From Aggregatimonas sangjinii (GTDB lineage: Bacteria; Bacteroidota; Bacteroidia; Flavobacteriales; Flavobacteriaceae), in NCBI RefSeq assembly GCF_005943945.1, contig NZ_CP040710.1, positions 817,001 through 881,000 of the forward strand: a DNA stretch of 64,000 bases, in the 5' to 3' direction. The first letter of the stretch is position 1. The number at the start of each line of letters is the position of its first letter. Of this stretch, positions 50,201 through 60,697 are shown piece after piece. The notes beneath the pieces were generated by a model. It worked only from the letters and a program-made list of their open reading frames with translations, was not told the origin of the DNA and made no database searches. Position numbers and translations under genes: made by a program.

Positions 50201-53200
50201 TGCGAACAACGACAACGATCCTACGAACGAATTGCAGACGCTGTCCCAGTCGGGTACTGACGTGACCCTTAGCGACGGTGGAGGTACCATTTCGGTAGCG
50301 GATAACGACAACGATTCGACCAACGAAATAACCGACGTGACCGATAACGGCGACGGTACGACTACCATCACGGACGTAAACGGAGGAACGGTAACGGTCG
50401 ATAATGACGGTACCGATAATGTTGACGATGCCGATAACGATCCCACGAACGAAATCACGGATGTGACCGACAACGGTGACGGAACAACTACCATCACGGA
50501 CGTAAACGGAGGAACGGTAACGGTCGATAATGACGGTACCGATAATGTCGACGATGCCGATAACGATCCTACAAATGAGATTACGAATGTCAGCGATAAC
50601 GGTGACGGCACTACCACCATCACGGACGTTAACGGTGGTACGGTAACGGTCGACAACGACGGTACCGATAATGTTGACGATGCGGACAATGATCCGACCA
50701 ACGAGATCCAGACGGTCGCTTCAGGTGACGGTTCGGTAGGGGTTGTACGAACGGGCGACGACTTCGACCTATCAGTGACCTTCCCTGCGAACAACGATAA
50801 TGACCCAACCAACGAATTTCAGACACTGTCCCAATCGGGTACTGACGTGACCCTTAGCGACGGTGGAGGTACCATTTCGGTAGCGGATAACGACAACGAT
50901 TCTACTAATGAAATAACCGATGTTACCGACAACGGAGACGGCACCACAACCATCACCGACGTAAACGGCGGCACGGTAACCGTTGACAACGACGGTACGG
51001 ATAACGTTGACGATGCGGACAACGATCCCGCGAACGAGATCCAGACGGTCGCTTCCGGCGACGGTTCGGTAGGGGTTGTACGAACGGGCGACGACTTCGA
51101 CCTATCGGTGACCTTCCCCGCGAACAACGACAACGATCCTACGAACGAATTGCAGACGCTGTCCCAGTCGGGTACTGACGTGACCCTTAGCGACGGTGGA
51201 GGTACCATTTCGGTAGCGGATAACGACAACGATTCGACCAATGAGATAACCGACGTGACCGATAACGGCGACGGTACGACTACCATCACCGACGTGAACG
51301 GCGGTACGGTAACCGTGGACAACGACGGTACCGATAACGTGGACGATGCGGACAACGATCCCACGAACGAAATAACGGATGTCAGCGATAACGGTGACGG
51401 TACGACTACCATCACCGACGTAAACGGCGGTACAGTAACCGTGGACAACGACGGGACGGACAATGTGGACGATGCGGACAACGATCCGACCAACGAGATC
51501 CAGACGGTCGCTTCCGGCGACGGTTCGGTAGGTGTTGTACGAACAGGCGATGATTTCGATCTATCGGTGACCTTCCCCGCGAACAACGACAACGATCCTA
51601 CGAACGAGATTCAGATCCTATCCCAAATAGGTACGGACGTAACCCTTAGCGACGGCGGCGGTACCATTTCGGTAGCGGATAACGACAACGATTCCAGCAA
51701 TGAAATCCAAACAGTCGCTTCCGGCGACGGTTCGGTAGGGGTTGTAAGAACGGGCGACGACTTCGACCTATCGGTGACCTTCCCAGCGAACAACGACAAC
51801 GATTCTACGAACGAATTGCAGACGCTGTCCCAGTCGGGTACTGACGTGACCCTTAGTGACGGTGGAGGTACCATTTCGGTAGCGGATAACGACAACGATT
51901 CGACCAATGAAATAACCGATGTAACAGACAACGGCGACGGTACGACTACCATCACCGACGTGAACGGCGGAACGGTAACCGTTGACAATGACGGAACCGA
52001 TAACGTGGACGATGCGGACAACGATCCGACCAACGAGATCCAGACGGTCGCTTCCGGCGACGGTTCGGTAGGCGTTGTACGAACAGGCGATGATTTCGAT
52101 CTATCGGTCACCTTCCCCGCGAACAACGACAACGACCCAACCAACGAACTTCAGACGCTGTCCCAGTCGGGTACGGATGTCACACTTTCAGACGGTGGAG
52201 GTACGATTTCAGTAGCGGATAACGACAACGATTCTAGCAATGAGATACAGACGGTCGCTTCCGGCGACGGATCCGTGGCTGTGGTACGAACAGGCGATGA
52301 TTTCGACCTATCGGTAACCTTCCCTACTAACAACGACAACGATGCAACGAACGAATTGCAGACACTGTCCCAGTCGGGTACGGATGTCACACTTTCAGAC
52401 GGTGGAGGTACGATTTCCGTAGCGGATAACGATAATGATTCCGGCAATGAGTACAACACTGCTTTTGGAGTGGTAGGAACTAACCTAAGAATTACGGACG
52501 GAGGAAACTCCTTTAATGTGCCTTTGTCAAGTATTGGCTCTGATGACCAAGATTTAAGTCATACTATTATGGTGCCGAATGAGCAGGTTCGTATTGAAAT
52601 TAACGATGGAAACAATACGACGATAGACATTCGCGATGCCGATTCAAATTCGACAAACGAATTGCAGACACTGTCTCAGTCGGGTACCGATGTAACCCTC
52701 AGCGATGGTGGCGGCACTATTTCCGTAGCGGATAATGATAACGATTCCAGCAACGAGATTCAGACGGTCGCATCTGGCGATGGTTCAGTTGATGTTGTAC
52801 GAACGGGCGACGATTTCGATCTATCGGTCACTTTCCCTGCGAACAACGACAACGATGCGACGAACGAATTGCAGACACTGTCCCAGTCGGGTACCGATGT
52901 AACGCTTAGCGATGGTGGCGGTACCATTTCCGTAGCGGACAACGATAACGATTCCAGCAACGAGATCCAGACGGTCGCATCTGGCGACGGTTCAGTTGAT
53001 GTTGTACGAACGGGCGACGATTTCGATCTATCGGTCACTTTCCCTGCGAACAACGACAACGATGCGACGAACGAATTGCAGACACTGTCCCAGTCGGGTA
53101 CCGATGTAACGCTTAGTGATGGTGGAGGTACCATTTCCGTTGCAGATAACGATAACGATTCCAGCAACGAGATTCAGACGGTCGCATCTGGTGACGGTTC

Positions 53201-54458
53201 AGTTGATGTTGTACGAACGGGCGACGATTTCGATCTATCGGTCACTTTCCCTGCGAACAACGACAACGATTCGACAAACGAATTACAGACGCTGTCCCAG
53301 TCGGGTACTGATGTCACACTTTCAGACGGTGGAGGTACGATTTCCGTAGCGGACAACGATAACGATTCGACCAATGAGATTCAGGATGCTACCGAAGTAC
53401 TTTTAAACGGTCCTGTCGATGTGGATGGAGACTCGGTAAACGAAACAACGGTGCAACAGGCCATTGAGGATTTAGCGGCCAAAACGTTTGACAATATTTA
53501 TACGGCCAACGGGACCCTTACGGGAAATAGAACCGTGACAATGGGCGCCAACGATCTAGATTTTGGTGGAGAGCTCTTTATTGATGCTTCTACCAATAGT
53601 ATTGGAGTTGGAAACTATGCCGATGGGAATGTAACCGCTTCGACGGCACAGGGAGCTAGTGATCAAGCAGCCAATGGGGCTGTCGAGACAGGCTGGGTGT
53701 ATGCTCAGGCTATTGAGGCTGTTGATGAAAAAGGAGGTGCGGGAACCGGTATTATCATAGGAAACGACGGGAATTTTAATTCTGGGGGTGATGAAATCAC
53801 TTTCTTTACCGACGGTCAATCTTACATGCGTATTAGCCCACAGTCGGAAACTCCTGGTATGGTTCGATTTGACAGGTATGGAGCTGGGACCCTCACTAGT
53901 AATCCAATGACCTATTTATTGGGAGTGGATACCGATGGGGATATGATAGAAGTAGACCCCTCAAGTTTAGGAAGTGATGATCAATTTGACGACGAGGTAC
54001 AGTTGAGAACTCCTATAAATGTCGATGGTGACGGTACCCTCGTTCAAAGTGGTATCAACTCTTCAGATCCTTATGAAGTGAATGGAACTAATGAGACAAC
54101 CGTGGAGGAAGTAATTCAGGCTATCGCACCGATTACATCGAAAGCGGCCAGGGTATTCTATCCGCCTTCTATCGCTGTAGATGTCTCAGCTTATAGCGGT
54201 ACGACGATTACTGGTGAAACCATTGATCTGCACGATCAGTATATCACGCAATATGCCACTCCGGCAGTTGCGAGTACAGGTGCCCCAGCGGCCGTACCAA
54301 ATTATCAGGCAGACGAATTGTGGTACTATGTAACACTTTTTGATACTTCCGTTTTTGACAACGTGAGTGTTGATGCCAATGGAATTATGACATACGATAT
54401 AATCGGCGCCCCAGCGGATTATAACTCCCTCATAAATGTGGTATTCGTAGTAAAATAA
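41289..54458 (+). CDS. Giant tandem-repeat surface protein (4389 residues)
   Basis: A secreted giant. The signal peptide [18 protein letters not shown] is followed by [13 protein letters not shown] with a CxC pair. A head domain (about 30-118) contains [15 protein letters not shown]. Thirteen 85-residue repeats (about 120-1224) carry [18 protein letters not shown], a pattern reminiscent of phage tail-fibre proteins. After a transition, about 28 units of 42 residues ([20 protein letters not shown] type) are mixed with units of 37 ([12 protein letters not shown]) and 32 residues ([20 protein letters not shown]). The unique C-terminal part (about 4032-4389) has [18 protein letters not shown] and ends INVVFVVK, with no recognisable T9SS sorting domain. 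It is very acidic and poor in Lys and Cys. A type B cargo gene and PorP/SprF follow. I infer a surface fibre or adhesin. Confidence 0.88.
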   Translation: MKKLIVFVAFLISAFAFAQTTVTLEDQCNCEVLSGPDVTAPGMTTPAGADVGDIYVNTNTGTIYYWTAGGTWELTSSDDQQLQNFTFDTLTNQLSLEIENGNTVTVDLSSLNQTAADVNYDNSTSGLTAGNVQDAIDEINAAAGTVSLVDLGGGIYEFTNAAGVTTTISDTSLSTLVNNGDGSYTYTDEAGNSQDIFTQAASNPYDNSGSGLSANNVQDAIDEINNAASAVELIDNGDGTYDFTDAGGNTTTITDTSLSTLSAPVNGVYTYTDEAGNVQTIDTNASTNPYDNTISGLTAVNVQEAIDEINAAAGTVSLTDNGDGTYDFTDAGGNTTTIADTSLSTLSAPVNGVYTYTDEAGNTQTIDTNASSNPYDNTVSGLTAVNVQEAIDEINAAAGTVSLTDNGDGTYDFTDAGGNTTTIADTSLSTLSAPVNGVYTYTDEAGNTQTIDTNASTNPYDNTVSGLTAVNVQEAIDEINAAAGTVSLTDNGDGTYDFTDAGGNTTTIADTSLSTLSAPVNGVYTYTDEAGNTQTIDTNASSNPYDNTVSGLTAVNVQEAIDEINAAAGTVSLTDNGDGTYDFTDAGGNTTTIADTSLSTLSAPVNGVYTYTDEAGNTQTIDTNASSNPYDNTVSGLTAVNVQEAIDEINAAAGTVSLTDNGDGTYDFTDAGGNTTTIADTSLSTLSAPVNGVYTYTDEAGNTQTIDTNASSNPYDNTVSGLTAVNVQEAIDEINAAAGTVSLTDNGDGTYDFTDAGGNTTTIADTSLSTLSAPVNGVYTYTDEAGNTQTIDTNASTNPYDNTVSGLTAVNVQEAIDEINAAAGTVSLTDNGDGTYDFTDAGGNTTTIADTSLSTLSAPVNGVYTYTDEAGNTQTIDTNASSNPYDNTVSGLTAVNVQAAIDEINAAAGTVSLTDNGDGTYDFTDAGGNTTTIADTSLSTLSAPVNGVYTYTDEAGNTQTIDTNASSNPYDNTVSGLTAVNVQEAIDEINAAAGTVELVDNGDGTYDFTDAGGNTTTIADTSLSTLSAPVNGVYTYTDEAGNTQTIDTNASSNPYDNTVSGLTAVNVQEAIDEINAAAGTVSLQDNGDGTYDFTDAGGNTTTIADTSLSTLSAPVNGVYTYTDEAGNVWTIDTNASSNPYDNTTSGLTATDVQAAIDEINAAAGTVSLTDNGDGTYTFTDASGTDTIISDTSISTLVDNGNATFTYTDETGTPVTITLISGDADNDIIVGTDGGLYLNVAAVTVSETVTTLNDNGDGTYTYTSEDGTPTTFDITRSTVVDNGDGTFTITDDSGTSVTVDTNNTVTTLADNGDGTFTYTSEDGTPTTFVGTDDQDATEVSLNAAVDVDGDGNNETTVQEAIEDLAAITETVTTLDDNGDGTYTYTSEDGTPTTFDITRSTVVDNGDGTFTITDDSGTSVTVDTNNTVTTLTDNGDGSFTYRNEDSVDVTFQASTVTDNGDGTSTITLADGGTVTVDNDGTDNVDDADNDPTNEITDVTDNGDGTTTITDVNGGTITVDNDGTDNVDDADNDPTNEITDVTDNGDGTTTITDVNGGTVTVDNDGTDNVDDADNDPTNEITDVSDNGDGTTTITDVNGGTVTVDNDGTDNVDDADNDPTNEFNTGSGITDGSLEITDGGGTESVNLISTDGNNDIGFGADGALYLNVASVTISETITTLADNGDGSFTYRNEDSVDVTFQASTVTDNGDGTSTITLADGGTVTVDNDGTDNVDDADNDPTNEITDVSDNGDGTTTITDVNGGTVTVDNDGTDNVDDADNDPTNEITDVSDNGDGTTTITDVNGGTVTVDNDGTDNVDDADNDPTNEITDVSDNGDGTTTITDVNGGTVTVDNDGTDNVDDADNDPTNEIQTVASGDGSVGVVRTGDNFDLSVTFPANNDNDPTNEIQTLSQSGTDVTLSDGGGTISVADNDNDSTNEITDVTDNGDGTTTITDVNGGTVTVDNDGTDNVDDADNDPTNEITDVSDNGDGTTTITDVNGGTVTVDNDGTDNVDDADNDSTNEITDVSDNGDGTTTITDVNGGTVTVDNDGTDNVDDADNDPTNEFNTGSGITDGSLEITDGGGTESVNLISTDGNNDIGFGADGALYLNVASVTISETITTLTDNGDGSFTYRNENGVDVTFQASTVTDNGDGTSTVTLADGGTVTVDNDGTDNVDDADNDPTNEITDVTDNGDGTTTITDVNGGTVTVDNDGTDNVDDADNDPANEITDVTDNGDGTTTITDVNGGTVTVDNDGTDNVDDADNDPTNEITAVSDNGDGTTTITDVNGGTVTVDNDGTDNVDDADNDPTNEIQTVASGDGSVGVVRTGDDFDLSVTFPANNDNDPTNELQTLSQSGTDVTLSDGGGTISVADNDNDSTNEITDVTDNGDGTTTITDVNGGTVTVDNDGTDNVDDADNDPTNEITDVSDNGDGTTTITDVNGGTVTVDNDGTDNVDDADNDPTNEITDVTDNGDGTTTITDVNGGTVTVDNDGTDNVDDADNDPTNEITDVTDNGDGTTTITDVNGGTVTVDNDGTDNVDDADNDPTNEITDVTDNGDGTTTITDVNGGTVTVDNDGTDNVDDADNDPTNEITDVTDNGDGTTTITDVNGGTVTVDNDGTDNVDDADNDPTNEITNVSDNGDGTTTITDVNGGTVTVDNDGTDNVDDADNDPTNEFNTGSGITDGSLEITDGGGTESVNLISTDGNNDIGFGSDGALYLNVASVTISETITTLTDNSDGSFTYRNENGVDVTFQASIVTDNGDGTSTITLADGGTVTVDNDGTDNVDDADNDPTNEIQTVASGDGSVGVVRTGDDFDLSVTFPANNDNDPTNEFQTLSQSGTDVTLSDGGGTISVADNDNDSTNEITDVTDNGDGTTTITDVNGGTVTVDNDGTDNVDDADNDPTNEITDVTDNGDGTTTITDVNGGTVTVDNDGTDNVDDADNDPTNEIQTVASGDGSVGVVRTGDDFDLSVTFPANNDNDPTNELQTLSQSGTDVTLSDGGGTISVADNDNDSTNEITDVTDNGDGTTTITDVNGGTVTVDNDGTDNVDDADNDPTNEITDVTDNGDGTTTITDVNGGTVTVDNDGTDNVDDADNDPTNEITNVSDNGDGTTTITDVNGGTVTVDNDGTDNVDDADNDPTNEIQTVASGDGSVGVVRTGDDFDLSVTFPANNDNDPTNEFQTLSQSGTDVTLSDGGGTISVADNDNDSTNEITDVTDNGDGTTTITDVNGGTVTVDNDGTDNVDDADNDPANEIQTVASGDGSVGVVRTGDDFDLSVTFPANNDNDPTNELQTLSQSGTDVTLSDGGGTISVADNDNDSTNEITDVTDNGDGTTTITDVNGGTVTVDNDGTDNVDDADNDPTNEITDVSDNGDGTTTITDVNGGTVTVDNDGTDNVDDADNDPTNEIQTVASGDGSVGVVRTGDDFDLSVTFPANNDNDPTNEIQILSQIGTDVTLSDGGGTISVADNDNDSSNEIQTVASGDGSVGVVRTGDDFDLSVTFPANNDNDSTNELQTLSQSGTDVTLSDGGGTISVADNDNDSTNEITDVTDNGDGTTTITDVNGGTVTVDNDGTDNVDDADNDPTNEIQTVASGDGSVGVVRTGDDFDLSVTFPANNDNDPTNELQTLSQSGTDVTLSDGGGTISVADNDNDSSNEIQTVASGDGSVAVVRTGDDFDLSVTFPTNNDNDATNELQTLSQSGTDVTLSDGGGTISVADNDNDSGNEYNTAFGVVGTNLRITDGGNSFNVPLSSIGSDDQDLSHTIMVPNEQVRIEINDGNNTTIDIRDADSNSTNELQTLSQSGTDVTLSDGGGTISVADNDNDSSNEIQTVASGDGSVDVVRTGDDFDLSVTFPANNDNDATNELQTLSQSGTDVTLSDGGGTISVADNDNDSSNEIQTVASGDGSVDVVRTGDDFDLSVTFPANNDNDATNELQTLSQSGTDVTLSDGGGTISVADNDNDSSNEIQTVASGDGSVDVVRTGDDFDLSVTFPANNDNDSTNELQTLSQSGTDVTLSDGGGTISVADNDNDSTNEIQDATEVLLNGPVDVDGDSVNETTVQQAIEDLAAKTFDNIYTANGTLTGNRTVTMGANDLDFGGELFIDASTNSIGVGNYADGNVTASTAQGASDQAANGAVETGWVYAQAIEAVDEKGGAGTGIIIGNDGNFNSGGDEITFFTDGQSYMRISPQSETPGMVRFDRYGAGTLTSNPMTYLLGVDTDGDMIEVDPSSLGSDDQFDDEVQLRTPINVDGDGTLVQSGINSSDPYEVNGTNETTVEEVIQAIAPITSKAARVFYPPSIAVDVSAYSGTTITGETIDLHDQYITQYATPAVASTGAPAAVPNYQADELWYYVTLFDTSVFDNVSVDANGIMTYDIIGAPADYNSLINVVFVVK
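41646..44960 (+). repeat. Tandem array of thirteen 255-bp units inside the giant gene
   Basis: Start positions step by exactly 255 bases; the AACGTACAGGAGG-type segment occurs at 41679, 41934 and 42189 and every 255 bases to 44739. Units 1, 2 and 13 are diverged; those in the middle are almost identical and visibly richer in G and C. Units also repeat in blocks of four (1020 bases). Confidence 0.93.
45762..53375 (+). repeat. Mixed tandem array of 126-, 111- and 96-bp units inside the giant gene
   Basis: It holds about 28 units of 42 codons, 13 of 37 codons and 14 of 32 codons. A longer segment containing [20 protein letters not shown] occurs three times. The protein repeats are almost invariant, while codons vary at synonymous positions from unit to unit. 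Larger exact duplications are embedded. Confidence 0.9.
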
Positions 54459-54486
54459 TTTCCAATTAAAAAGTAACCAAACCAGA

Positions 54487-56496
54487 TTGAAATTCAACCA
54501 AACATATAAATCAGTATTCCTCAGTCTTGTCTTTACAATGCTGGGGATTGTTGCATCCAACGCGCAGTATCTGTTGCAGGCTCCTAATGGTGGTGACGAG
54601 ACCAACTATCGCTGGTACAACGCAACTGATACCAATACGGTTTTAAGTACTGATTTCTTTCTGGAGGTGAATCAACAAGGAGTCTTTTTTGCGGTCTACG
54701 ATGGTACCCTCTGTGGAAAAAATGCAACGGGCTATTTTATCGTGACGAATTGTAACGCTCCTTTCAATGAAGTGACTATGGATATTCGTGCAAACGTGCC
54801 AAGTGGTGCAACCGTAAGTTGGAGTCCGGCGGTTACCGGAGATCAGACCAATCCTACGGTTATTGCGACACAGTCCGTCGTACGCTATACGCCAACCGTG
54901 GTCAAAGCTGGAAATAACTTTAGTCTACCCAATTTCACGGTAGTTTGTATCGACGAATCGGCCAACTTGGTCGATGATTTTGTCACTACTGACGAAGACG
55001 TATCCATTATCGTAGATATCTATGCCAACGATTCCGATTTACCCATTAGTGGAACTTTGACAACCACTAATCCGACCAACGGTTCCGTAAATGTCGGTAA
55101 CAATGGCACCCCAAATAATCCGAACGATGATATCGTGACCTATATACCGAACCCCGATTACAACGGTCTGGATGCTTTTGATTATACTATCTGTAACACC
55201 TTCGGCGATTGTAGTACGGCAACGGTCAACATTACAGTGCTACCGATTGTTGATGCTATTGATGATGCTGTGGCAACAACAGAGAATACTCCTGTGACCA
55301 TCGATATTTTGGCCAATGACAACGACATTCCCAATTCCGGCACAATAACACTGACAGACCCTACCAATGGTAGAGTTATTCTTAATGATAACGGAACCCC
55401 AACAGACCCCTCGGACGATAACGTTACCTATACACCGAACAGTAGTTTTATAGGTGCCGATAATTTTACGTACACCATTTGCGATACCTCGGGCAACTGT
55501 AGTACCGCAACTGTTTTCGTTGTAGTTACGGACTCTTTGATTTTGGATTCGGATAATGACGGGATTTTAGACAGTTTCGAGGATTTGAACCTTGATAACG
55601 ACAACGATCCGGCTACCGACGCCACTGACTCCGATTTTGATGGATATCCCGATTATCTGGATATTGATAGTGACAATGACGGTATTCCGGATAATGTCGA
55701 AGCACAGACCACATCCGGTTATATCGCCCCTAGTGGCGTAGATGCCAACGGTAACGGACTCGACGACATTTACGAAGGCCCCGGTAGACTAGGTATTTTC
55801 CCGATAGATACCGATGGTGATCTTTTACCTGATTACTTGGATGAGGACAGTGACAACGACAATGTTTTGGATAGCATTGAGGGCCATGACCACAACCAAG
55901 ACGGTATTCCTGACGTTGTTTTTATAGGCTCTGATAAGGATGACGATGGTCTTGATGATGGTTATGAAGGATCGGTAGCAATCGATATTGACATCAATGA
56001 TGAAATTGACGATCCATTCAATGATCTGCCAAATACAGACGGAGATAACGAATCGGATTATAGGGATATTGATGACGATAATGATGGAATCGACACTATC
56101 GGAGAAGATTTGAACAGCGACCGTAATTATGCCAATGATGACTCTAATGCAGATGGAATACCAGAGTACTTGCAACCGAACGCCACAGAAGATGAGATCG
56201 AGATATTTAACGTTGTTACCCCGAACGGTGATGGTGTTCATGATGTACTTACCATTACGGGGCTGGAAGCTTTCCCTGAAAATACCATAAAAATTTACAA
56301 CAGATGGGGTGTATTGGTGTACTCTACGAATGCCTACAATACTGAAGGGAACGTTTTTGATGGAACTTCCGAAGGTCGAGTCACGGTCAATGCGGACCGA
56401 AAACTTCCTGTTGGTACCTACTTCTACATACTCGACTATACCAATAATTTAGACGAGAAAAAGACCCGAACAGGATATCTATATATAAACCGATAA
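54487..56496 (+). CDS. T9SS type B sorting-domain protein with cadherin-like and calcium-type repeats
   Basis: A 669-residue protein with a TTG start 28 bases after the giant gene. The signal peptide ends ASNAQ at about 27. An N-terminal domain has paired cysteines (about 30-155). Two Ig/cadherin-like domains follow (about 160-255 and 255-345), each with DDxVxTxEDxxxxxDIxANDxD and YTPN elements. Asp-rich calcium-type repeats are at about 350-570. The type B sorting domain (about 575-669) has [20 protein letters not shown] and [15 protein letters not shown] and ends YLYINR. It is exported by T9SS. Its position between the giant gene and PorP/SprF suggests that it anchors or accompanies the giant fibre. 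Confidence 0.92.
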   Translation: MKFNQTYKSVFLSLVFTMLGIVASNAQYLLQAPNGGDETNYRWYNATDTNTVLSTDFFLEVNQQGVFFAVYDGTLCGKNATGYFIVTNCNAPFNEVTMDIRANVPSGATVSWSPAVTGDQTNPTVIATQSVVRYTPTVVKAGNNFSLPNFTVVCIDESANLVDDFVTTDEDVSIIVDIYANDSDLPISGTLTTTNPTNGSVNVGNNGTPNNPNDDIVTYIPNPDYNGLDAFDYTICNTFGDCSTATVNITVLPIVDAIDDAVATTENTPVTIDILANDNDIPNSGTITLTDPTNGRVILNDNGTPTDPSDDNVTYTPNSSFIGADNFTYTICDTSGNCSTATVFVVVTDSLILDSDNDGILDSFEDLNLDNDNDPATDATDSDFDGYPDYLDIDSDNDGIPDNVEAQTTSGYIAPSGVDANGNGLDDIYEGPGRLGIFPIDTDGDLLPDYLDEDSDNDNVLDSIEGHDHNQDGIPDVVFIGSDKDDDGLDDGYEGSVAIDIDINDEIDDPFNDLPNTDGDNESDYRDIDDDNDGIDTIGEDLNSDRNYANDDSNADGIPEYLQPNATEDEIEIFNVVTPNGDGVHDVLTITGLEAFPENTIKIYNRWGVLVYSTNAYNTEGNVFDGTSEGRVTVNADRKLPVGTYFYILDYTNNLDEKKTRTGYLYINR

Positions 56497-56501
56497 TAGC
56501 G

Positions 56502-57455
56502 ATGAAATTCCCAAATCATAGTATATCCATTCACATTAACCCGTTACTTTTCTTGTTATTGGTGTTTTTGTCAAGTAGCACATTGGTGGCACAGCAAGAT
56601 GCCCAGTATACCCAATACATGTATAATACGGCCAGTGTTAATCCGGGTTATGCCGGTTCTAGGGGGCATTTGAGCATAGCGGCGCTACATCGATCGCAAT
56701 GGGTAGGTTTAGAGGGTGCCCCGGTCACCCAGACCGTAAATTTACATTCTCCCGTCGGGTATAGGGGAGTGGGGCTCGGACTATCTATAGTAAACGACAA
56801 AATAGGACCTACTTCGGAAACTTATGCAGATATCGATTTTTCGTATACGCTACAATTATCGGTCGAGGCCAAATTGAGTTTTGGCCTTAAAGCAAGCGCA
56901 CATTTATTAGATGTCAGGTTCTCGGAATTGAACCAGATAGCTCCCGACAACACCTTGTCTCAGGATATCGACAATAAATTCTCGCCTAATTTCGGCGCGG
57001 GGGTCTACTATCACAATGAAAGATTTTATGCGGGATTGTCTGTGCCAAGGTTCTTAGAGACAACTCACTTTCAAAGTGGTAGCTCCCCAAGTACGGCGGC
57101 AGAGCGGATGAACTTCTACTTCATAACAGGTTATGTTTGGGAATTCAATCCGTTCTTGAAATTTAAGCCTACTTTGTTGACCAAGGTAGTACAAGGAGCT
57201 CCTTTACAAGTGGATGTCTCCGCTAACTTTCTCTTGAGTGATAAGTTTGTTGTTGGTGCTGCATACCGTTGGGATGCCGCATTTAGTGGAATGGCCGGCT
57301 TCTATATTTCAGAAAGTATTTTTGCCGGGGTTGCCTATGACCGGGAAGTTACCGAACTTGGGAATGCCGCTTTTAACGACGGCTCGTTCGAGGTCATTCT
57401 AAGATACGATTTCATACGCACCAAAGGACAGCTGAAATCACCAAGATTTTTCTAA
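56502..57455 (+). CDS. PorP/SprF family T9SS outer-membrane protein (second copy)
   Basis: A 317-residue protein with a signal peptide ending TLVAQ at about 30, followed by QDAQYTQYMYNTASVNPGYA. It is similar along its length to the PorP/SprF protein at 32404, with shared blocks such as KFSPNFGAGVYYHNERFYAG, and both end in a PRFF tail. It starts 5 bases after the type B cargo gene. It is presumably the dedicated partner for export or attachment of the second module. No OmpA-family gene follows, unlike the first module. Confidence 0.94.
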   Translation: MKFPNHSISIHINPLLFLLLVFLSSSTLVAQQDAQYTQYMYNTASVNPGYAGSRGHLSIAALHRSQWVGLEGAPVTQTVNLHSPVGYRGVGLGLSIVNDKIGPTSETYADIDFSYTLQLSVEAKLSFGLKASAHLLDVRFSELNQIAPDNTLSQDIDNKFSPNFGAGVYYHNERFYAGLSVPRFLETTHFQSGSSPSTAAERMNFYFITGYVWEFNPFLKFKPTLLTKVVQGAPLQVDVSANFLLSDKFVVGAAYRWDAAFSGMAGFYISESIFAGVAYDREVTELGNAAFNDGSFEVILRYDFIRTKGQLKSPRFF

Positions 57456-57669
57456 CGAAAAGAATGCGTCCCCGTACCCCGTAACGACCTCCCATTTCCT
57501 AATTGAACCACTTGCAGATTAGCCTTGGTTCATGATCAGTAAGTTCGAACAATTTTTAGTCTACGCTCCCCGATATAGGTATTCGCTTTTCTTTTGTATC
57601 CAGCTCTCGACGCTATCGTGCTATCGTTTAATTTTATGGATGCAATGTAATATAAAAGTATAAAGGTGT

Positions 57670-57677
57670 TATTTTTG
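57670..57677 (+). promoter_or_regulatory. Possible -7 box before idi
   Basis: TATTTTTG matches TAnnTTTG 34 bases before the idi start codon. No convincing -33 element was seen. The 256-base gap before idi otherwise shows nothing clear. Confidence 0.4.
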
Positions 57678-57711
57678 TAATCGATGTGAGAGCATCGGCT
57701 ATGAAAAAGAA

Positions 57712-58251
57712 ATGCTATTGAAGGAAGAAGAGGTAATACTGGTTAATGAGCGGGATGAGCAAATAGGTACAATGCCTAAGATGGAAGCGCATCGGAAAGC
57801 GGTTTTGCACAGGGCATTTTCCGTTTTTATTATGAACGACCGTGGCGAGACTATGCTGCAACAAAGAGCTGCACACAAGTACCATTCGCCGTTGTTATGG
57901 ACGAATACGTGTTGTAGTCACCAGCGGGTAGGGGAGACCAATATAATGGCAGGCAAACGCCGTTTGCAGGAAGAAATGGGATTCAGTGTAGACCTGAAAG
58001 AACTTTTTTCATTCGTCTACAAGGCACCTTTTGATAACGGTCTCACCGAACATGAGCTAGATCACGTAATGATAGGCCGGAGCAATGACGGGCCGCTTAT
58101 CAACAAAGACGAGGTCGCCGATTGGAAATGGATGAAACCCGTCGATGTCAAAAACGATATTTCCAATAATCCGGAAGTCTATACTGCTTGGTTCAAGATT
58201 ATTTTTGAGCGTTTCTACGACCATTTAATTGAAAATAACGCTGCAGAATGA
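57712..58251 (+). CDS. idi: Isopentenyl-diphosphate delta-isomerase, type I
   Basis: A 179-residue Nudix-fold enzyme that interconverts IPP and DMAPP. It has LLWTNTCCSHQRVGE near residue 62, with the catalytic Cys, and a Nudix-type metal stretch RRLQEEMGFSVDL near residue 83. A later EHELDHV supplies further metal ligands. The length is typical of bacterial type I enzymes. Its stop overlaps the start of queD (ATGA), so the two are translationally coupled. Confidence 0.94.
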   Translation: MLLKEEEVILVNERDEQIGTMPKMEAHRKAVLHRAFSVFIMNDRGETMLQQRAAHKYHSPLLWTNTCCSHQRVGETNIMAGKRRLQEEMGFSVDLKELFSFVYKAPFDNGLTEHELDHVMIGRSNDGPLINKDEVADWKWMKPVDVKNDISNNPEVYTAWFKIIFERFYDHLIENNAAE

Positions 58252-58655
58252 AAGTAAAAGTCAGTCGAAGAGCACATTTTAACGCCGCACATCGCCTTTT
58301 TAGGGCTGATTGGAGTTTCGAGAAGAACGATGCCATATTCGGGAAGTGTAATAATCCGAATTATCATGGGCATAACTACGAATTGATCGTGAGTGTAACC
58401 GGTGAAATAGATCAAGAAACGGGATTTGTTATGGATGTGAAAATCCTAAAGGATTTGATCAAAAGTGAAATTGAGGATGCTTTTGATCACAAAAACCTGA
58501 ATGTTGATGTTCCCGATTTCAAGGATTTGAATCCGACTGCGGAAAACATTGCCGTGGTTATCTGGAACAAGCTTCGTAAACACATTGATACCGACAAACA
58601 GCTCGAGGTAATACTCTACGAAACACCAAGGAACTTTGTAACCTTTTCGGGCTAG
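58248..58655 (+). CDS. queD: 6-carboxy-5,6,7,8-tetrahydropterin synthase
   Basis: A 135-residue QueD/PTPS-family enzyme acting in queuosine (preQ0) synthesis from 7,8-dihydroneopterin triphosphate. Zinc ligands are visible as His in HFNAAHRL (near 8-15) and both His residues in HGHNYEL (near 44-50). The catalytic Cys is in GKCNNPN just before. The C-terminus has ETPRNFVTFSG. No queC or queE gene is in the window, so its operon partners here, idi and bcp, are not pathway-related. Confidence 0.92.
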   Translation: MKVKVSRRAHFNAAHRLFRADWSFEKNDAIFGKCNNPNYHGHNYELIVSVTGEIDQETGFVMDVKILKDLIKSEIEDAFDHKNLNVDVPDFKDLNPTAENIAVVIWNKLRKHIDTDKQLEVILYETPRNFVTFSG

Positions 58656-58657
58656 TT

Positions 58658-59113
58658 ATGGGATTGAAAGTTGGAGAAAAAGCTCCGGAATTTTCTTTGA
58701 CCGATCAGTACGGAGAACCCTTTCACAGTAAGGATGTACTGGGGAAAAAATATATGGTCATTTACTTTTATCCCAAAGACAACACCCCTGCATGCACCAA
58801 AGAGGCCTGTCAGTTTCGTGATCGTTATGAAGATTTTACCGATAACGGGGCCGTAGTCATCGGGATAAGCGCCGATTCACAAAAATCGCATCGTAGATTT
58901 TCCGATAAATACGAATTGCCATTTACCTTGTTGGTCGATTCAGATAATATGGTAAGACGTCTGTTCCGGGTGCAAAGTAATTTGTTGTTCCTATCGGGTA
59001 GGGAGACCTTTATGGTCGACCTTGAAGGTGAAATTATCATGGCCTTTAATAGTATTGGTGCTTCCGAACATGTAAAAAGAGCCCTAAAGACATTGAGAAA
59101 CGCTATCAAGTAA
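58658..59113 (+). CDS. bcp: Thioredoxin-dependent thiol peroxidase (BCP/PrxQ)
   Basis: A 151-residue peroxiredoxin. It has the early FSLTDQYGEPF and the active-site stretch YFYPKDNTPACTKEACQFRD at about 32-51, with the peroxidatative Cys in PACTKE and the resolving Cys five residues later, as in BCP/PrxQ. It reduces peroxides using thioredoxin. It starts 2 bases after the queD stop and has no signal peptide, so it is cytoplasmic. Confidence 0.95.
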   Translation: MGLKVGEKAPEFSLTDQYGEPFHSKDVLGKKYMVIYFYPKDNTPACTKEACQFRDRYEDFTDNGAVVIGISADSQKSHRRFSDKYELPFTLLVDSDNMVRRLFRVQSNLLFLSGRETFMVDLEGEIIMAFNSIGASEHVKRALKTLRNAIK

Positions 59114-59244
59114 TACTTTTTGCAACAATCAGAAAAGGGTATTCAGGCGGCGGCGAGAAGCAAGAAGTCGGCTATAATGGGTCAATCTTTTTCCCCGTAA
59201 GCCGTTAATGATTGCGTTGAAAAATATTACTTTAAAAAGTGAAC

Positions 59245-60207
59245 ATGTATCCATTAAAATTCAGACCAATTTTAAAAGAGCGCCTTTGGGGTGGTGAAAA
59301 ATTAGGGAGTGTACTAGGAAAATCTATCGAAAGCGATAGTACGGGCGAGAGTTGGGAACTTTCCGCTGTGGCGGGAGATGTTTCAGTAATTGAAAACGGT
59401 CCGTTAAGGGGCACTTCATTGCAAACTCTTATAAATACTGAAAAAGAAGCCCTATTAGGCAAAAGTGTCTACAGCCGCTTCGGGACTGAATTTCCCATAC
59501 TTATCAAATTTATCGACGCCAAAAAAGATTTGTCCATTCAATTGCATCCAAACGACGAACTTGCCAAAAAAAGGCACAACTCTTTTGGAAAAACCGAAAT
59601 GTGGTACGTTATGGATGCGGATACGAACGCCGAGCTCATTGTAGGTTTTAATAAAAATGTATCCCAAGAAGAATATGCCCAAAGTTTGGAAAATGATACC
59701 TTATTGAATTTGCTGAACTATGAAAAAGTGAAAGAAGGCGACACCTTCTTTATCAATACAGGTAAAATACATGCCATTGGGGCAGGAGTATTGCTCGCTG
59801 AAATTCAACAGACTTCCGACATTACGTATCGTGTCTTCGATTTCAACCGGAGAGACAAAAACGGAAACCTACGGGAATTACATACTGATCAAGCATTAGA
59901 CGCCATTGATTATGAGCAAAAAGACGACTTTAAAGTCGCCTATCCGCAAATGGAAAATGTAGTGAACCCTATGGTCGACTGCCCGTATTTCAAAACTAAT
60001 TTTTTTGAGCTCACGGAAAATATTGAACAGGATATTTCGGAAAGGGATTCGTTTATCATTTATATCTGCGTTGACGGAGCGGTAGAAATTGTCAACGAGA
60101 ATGGTGCGGCGACTATTCAAAAAGGGGAAACTGTTTTAGTGCCAGGGAGCAGCAAACGAATCGATCTTAAAAGTACTGGCGCCAAAATTCTTGAGGTAAC
60201 TATTTGA
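59245..60207 (+). CDS. manA: Class I mannose-6-phosphate isomerase
   Basis: About 320 residues from ATG 59245 (MYPLKFRPILKERLWGG); an in-frame GTG two codons earlier is less likely. Zinc ligands are visible in SIQLHPNDE (near 94-102) and in the later INTGKIHAIGAGVLLAEIQQ, with the active-site Arg in TYRVFDFNR. It interconverts mannose-6-phosphate and fructose-6-phosphate. This is the short form common in Bacteroidota. It is preceded by a 131-base gap after bcp and is probably a separate transcript. Confidence 0.92.
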   Translation: MYPLKFRPILKERLWGGEKLGSVLGKSIESDSTGESWELSAVAGDVSVIENGPLRGTSLQTLINTEKEALLGKSVYSRFGTEFPILIKFIDAKKDLSIQLHPNDELAKKRHNSFGKTEMWYVMDADTNAELIVGFNKNVSQEEYAQSLENDTLLNLLNYEKVKEGDTFFINTGKIHAIGAGVLLAEIQQTSDITYRVFDFNRRDKNGNLRELHTDQALDAIDYEQKDDFKVAYPQMENVVNPMVDCPYFKTNFFELTENIEQDISERDSFIIYICVDGAVEIVNENGAATIQKGETVLVPGSSKRIDLKSTGAKILEVTI

Positions 60208-60318
60208 CACGATGAATTTATAACCTAGAGCATACCTTTTCCGTTTTGAATTTATAATGGTCTTGGACCTATAAACTAGATTTTAAGGGTTTTACTTAAC
60301 CAAGGAAGGTAAAAAGGC

Positions 60319-60326
60319 TATTTTTG
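60319..60326 (+). promoter_or_regulatory. Possible -7 box before the small basic protein gene
   Basis: TATTTTTG matches TAnnTTTG 17 bases before the start codon. The -33 region is not clear. Confidence 0.45.
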
Positions 60327-60343
60327 CAAAAAATAAAACACAA

Positions 60344-60610
60344 ATGGCAAGTATTAAGGAATTAAAGAAAGACGTGAACAACGTTTTGGGAGATATTATA
60401 GAGGCGGTCTACATTGTTGAGGCGGCCAACGGTAAAGGAGAAACCAAAGAGGGAGCGAAAATTATTGATGATGCCATCGCGGTTTTTGACGACCTTATCG
60501 TAAAGATAAACGACCGTAAGGTAGAAAATAGAAAAAAGCATTTGAAAAGTGTTCGAACCGAATTGGAATCGAAGGCAAAAGGCTTGGTTGAAGAAATCAA
60601 CAAGTTATAA
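60344..60610 (+). CDS. Small Lys-rich helical protein (histone H1-like annotation group)
   Basis: An 88-residue, all-helical, Lys-rich protein starting MASIKELKKDVNNVLGDIIE. I do not recognise a characterised function. Similar small proteins of Flavobacteriia are often labelled histone H1-like, but the sequence lacks the Ala/Lys/Pro tails of Hc1 proteins. Acidic and basic residues alternate as in a coiled coil. It has its own possible promoter and a strong terminator, so it is a stand-alone and perhaps well-expressed gene. Confidence 0.8.
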   Translation: MASIKELKKDVNNVLGDIIEAVYIVEAANGKGETKEGAKIIDDAIAVFDDLIVKINDRKVENRKKHLKSVRTELESKAKGLVEEINKL

Positions 60611-60633
60611 CCAATCTTAGTTGACAAGAAAAC

Positions 60634-60661
60634 GCCCTGACTTACCAGCAGGGCTTTTTTT
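60634..60661 (+). terminator. Terminator after the small basic protein gene
   Basis: A 6-pair GC-rich stem GCCCTG/CAGGGC with a 9-base loop is followed by seven T. It lies in the gap to the convergent lipoprotein gene. Confidence 0.85.
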
Positions 60662-60697
60662 ATACTAAACTTAGGCGGTTCTCGTTATTGTCCGAAA

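Noticed and set aside
45602-53374. Long minus-strand open frames (up to 588 codons) rich in Ser, Val and Pro
   Set aside because: They mirror the plus-strand repeats. Codon bias of the tandem array suppresses stops on the other strand. The plus-strand frame has a signal peptide and unique ends, so the antisense frames are shadows.
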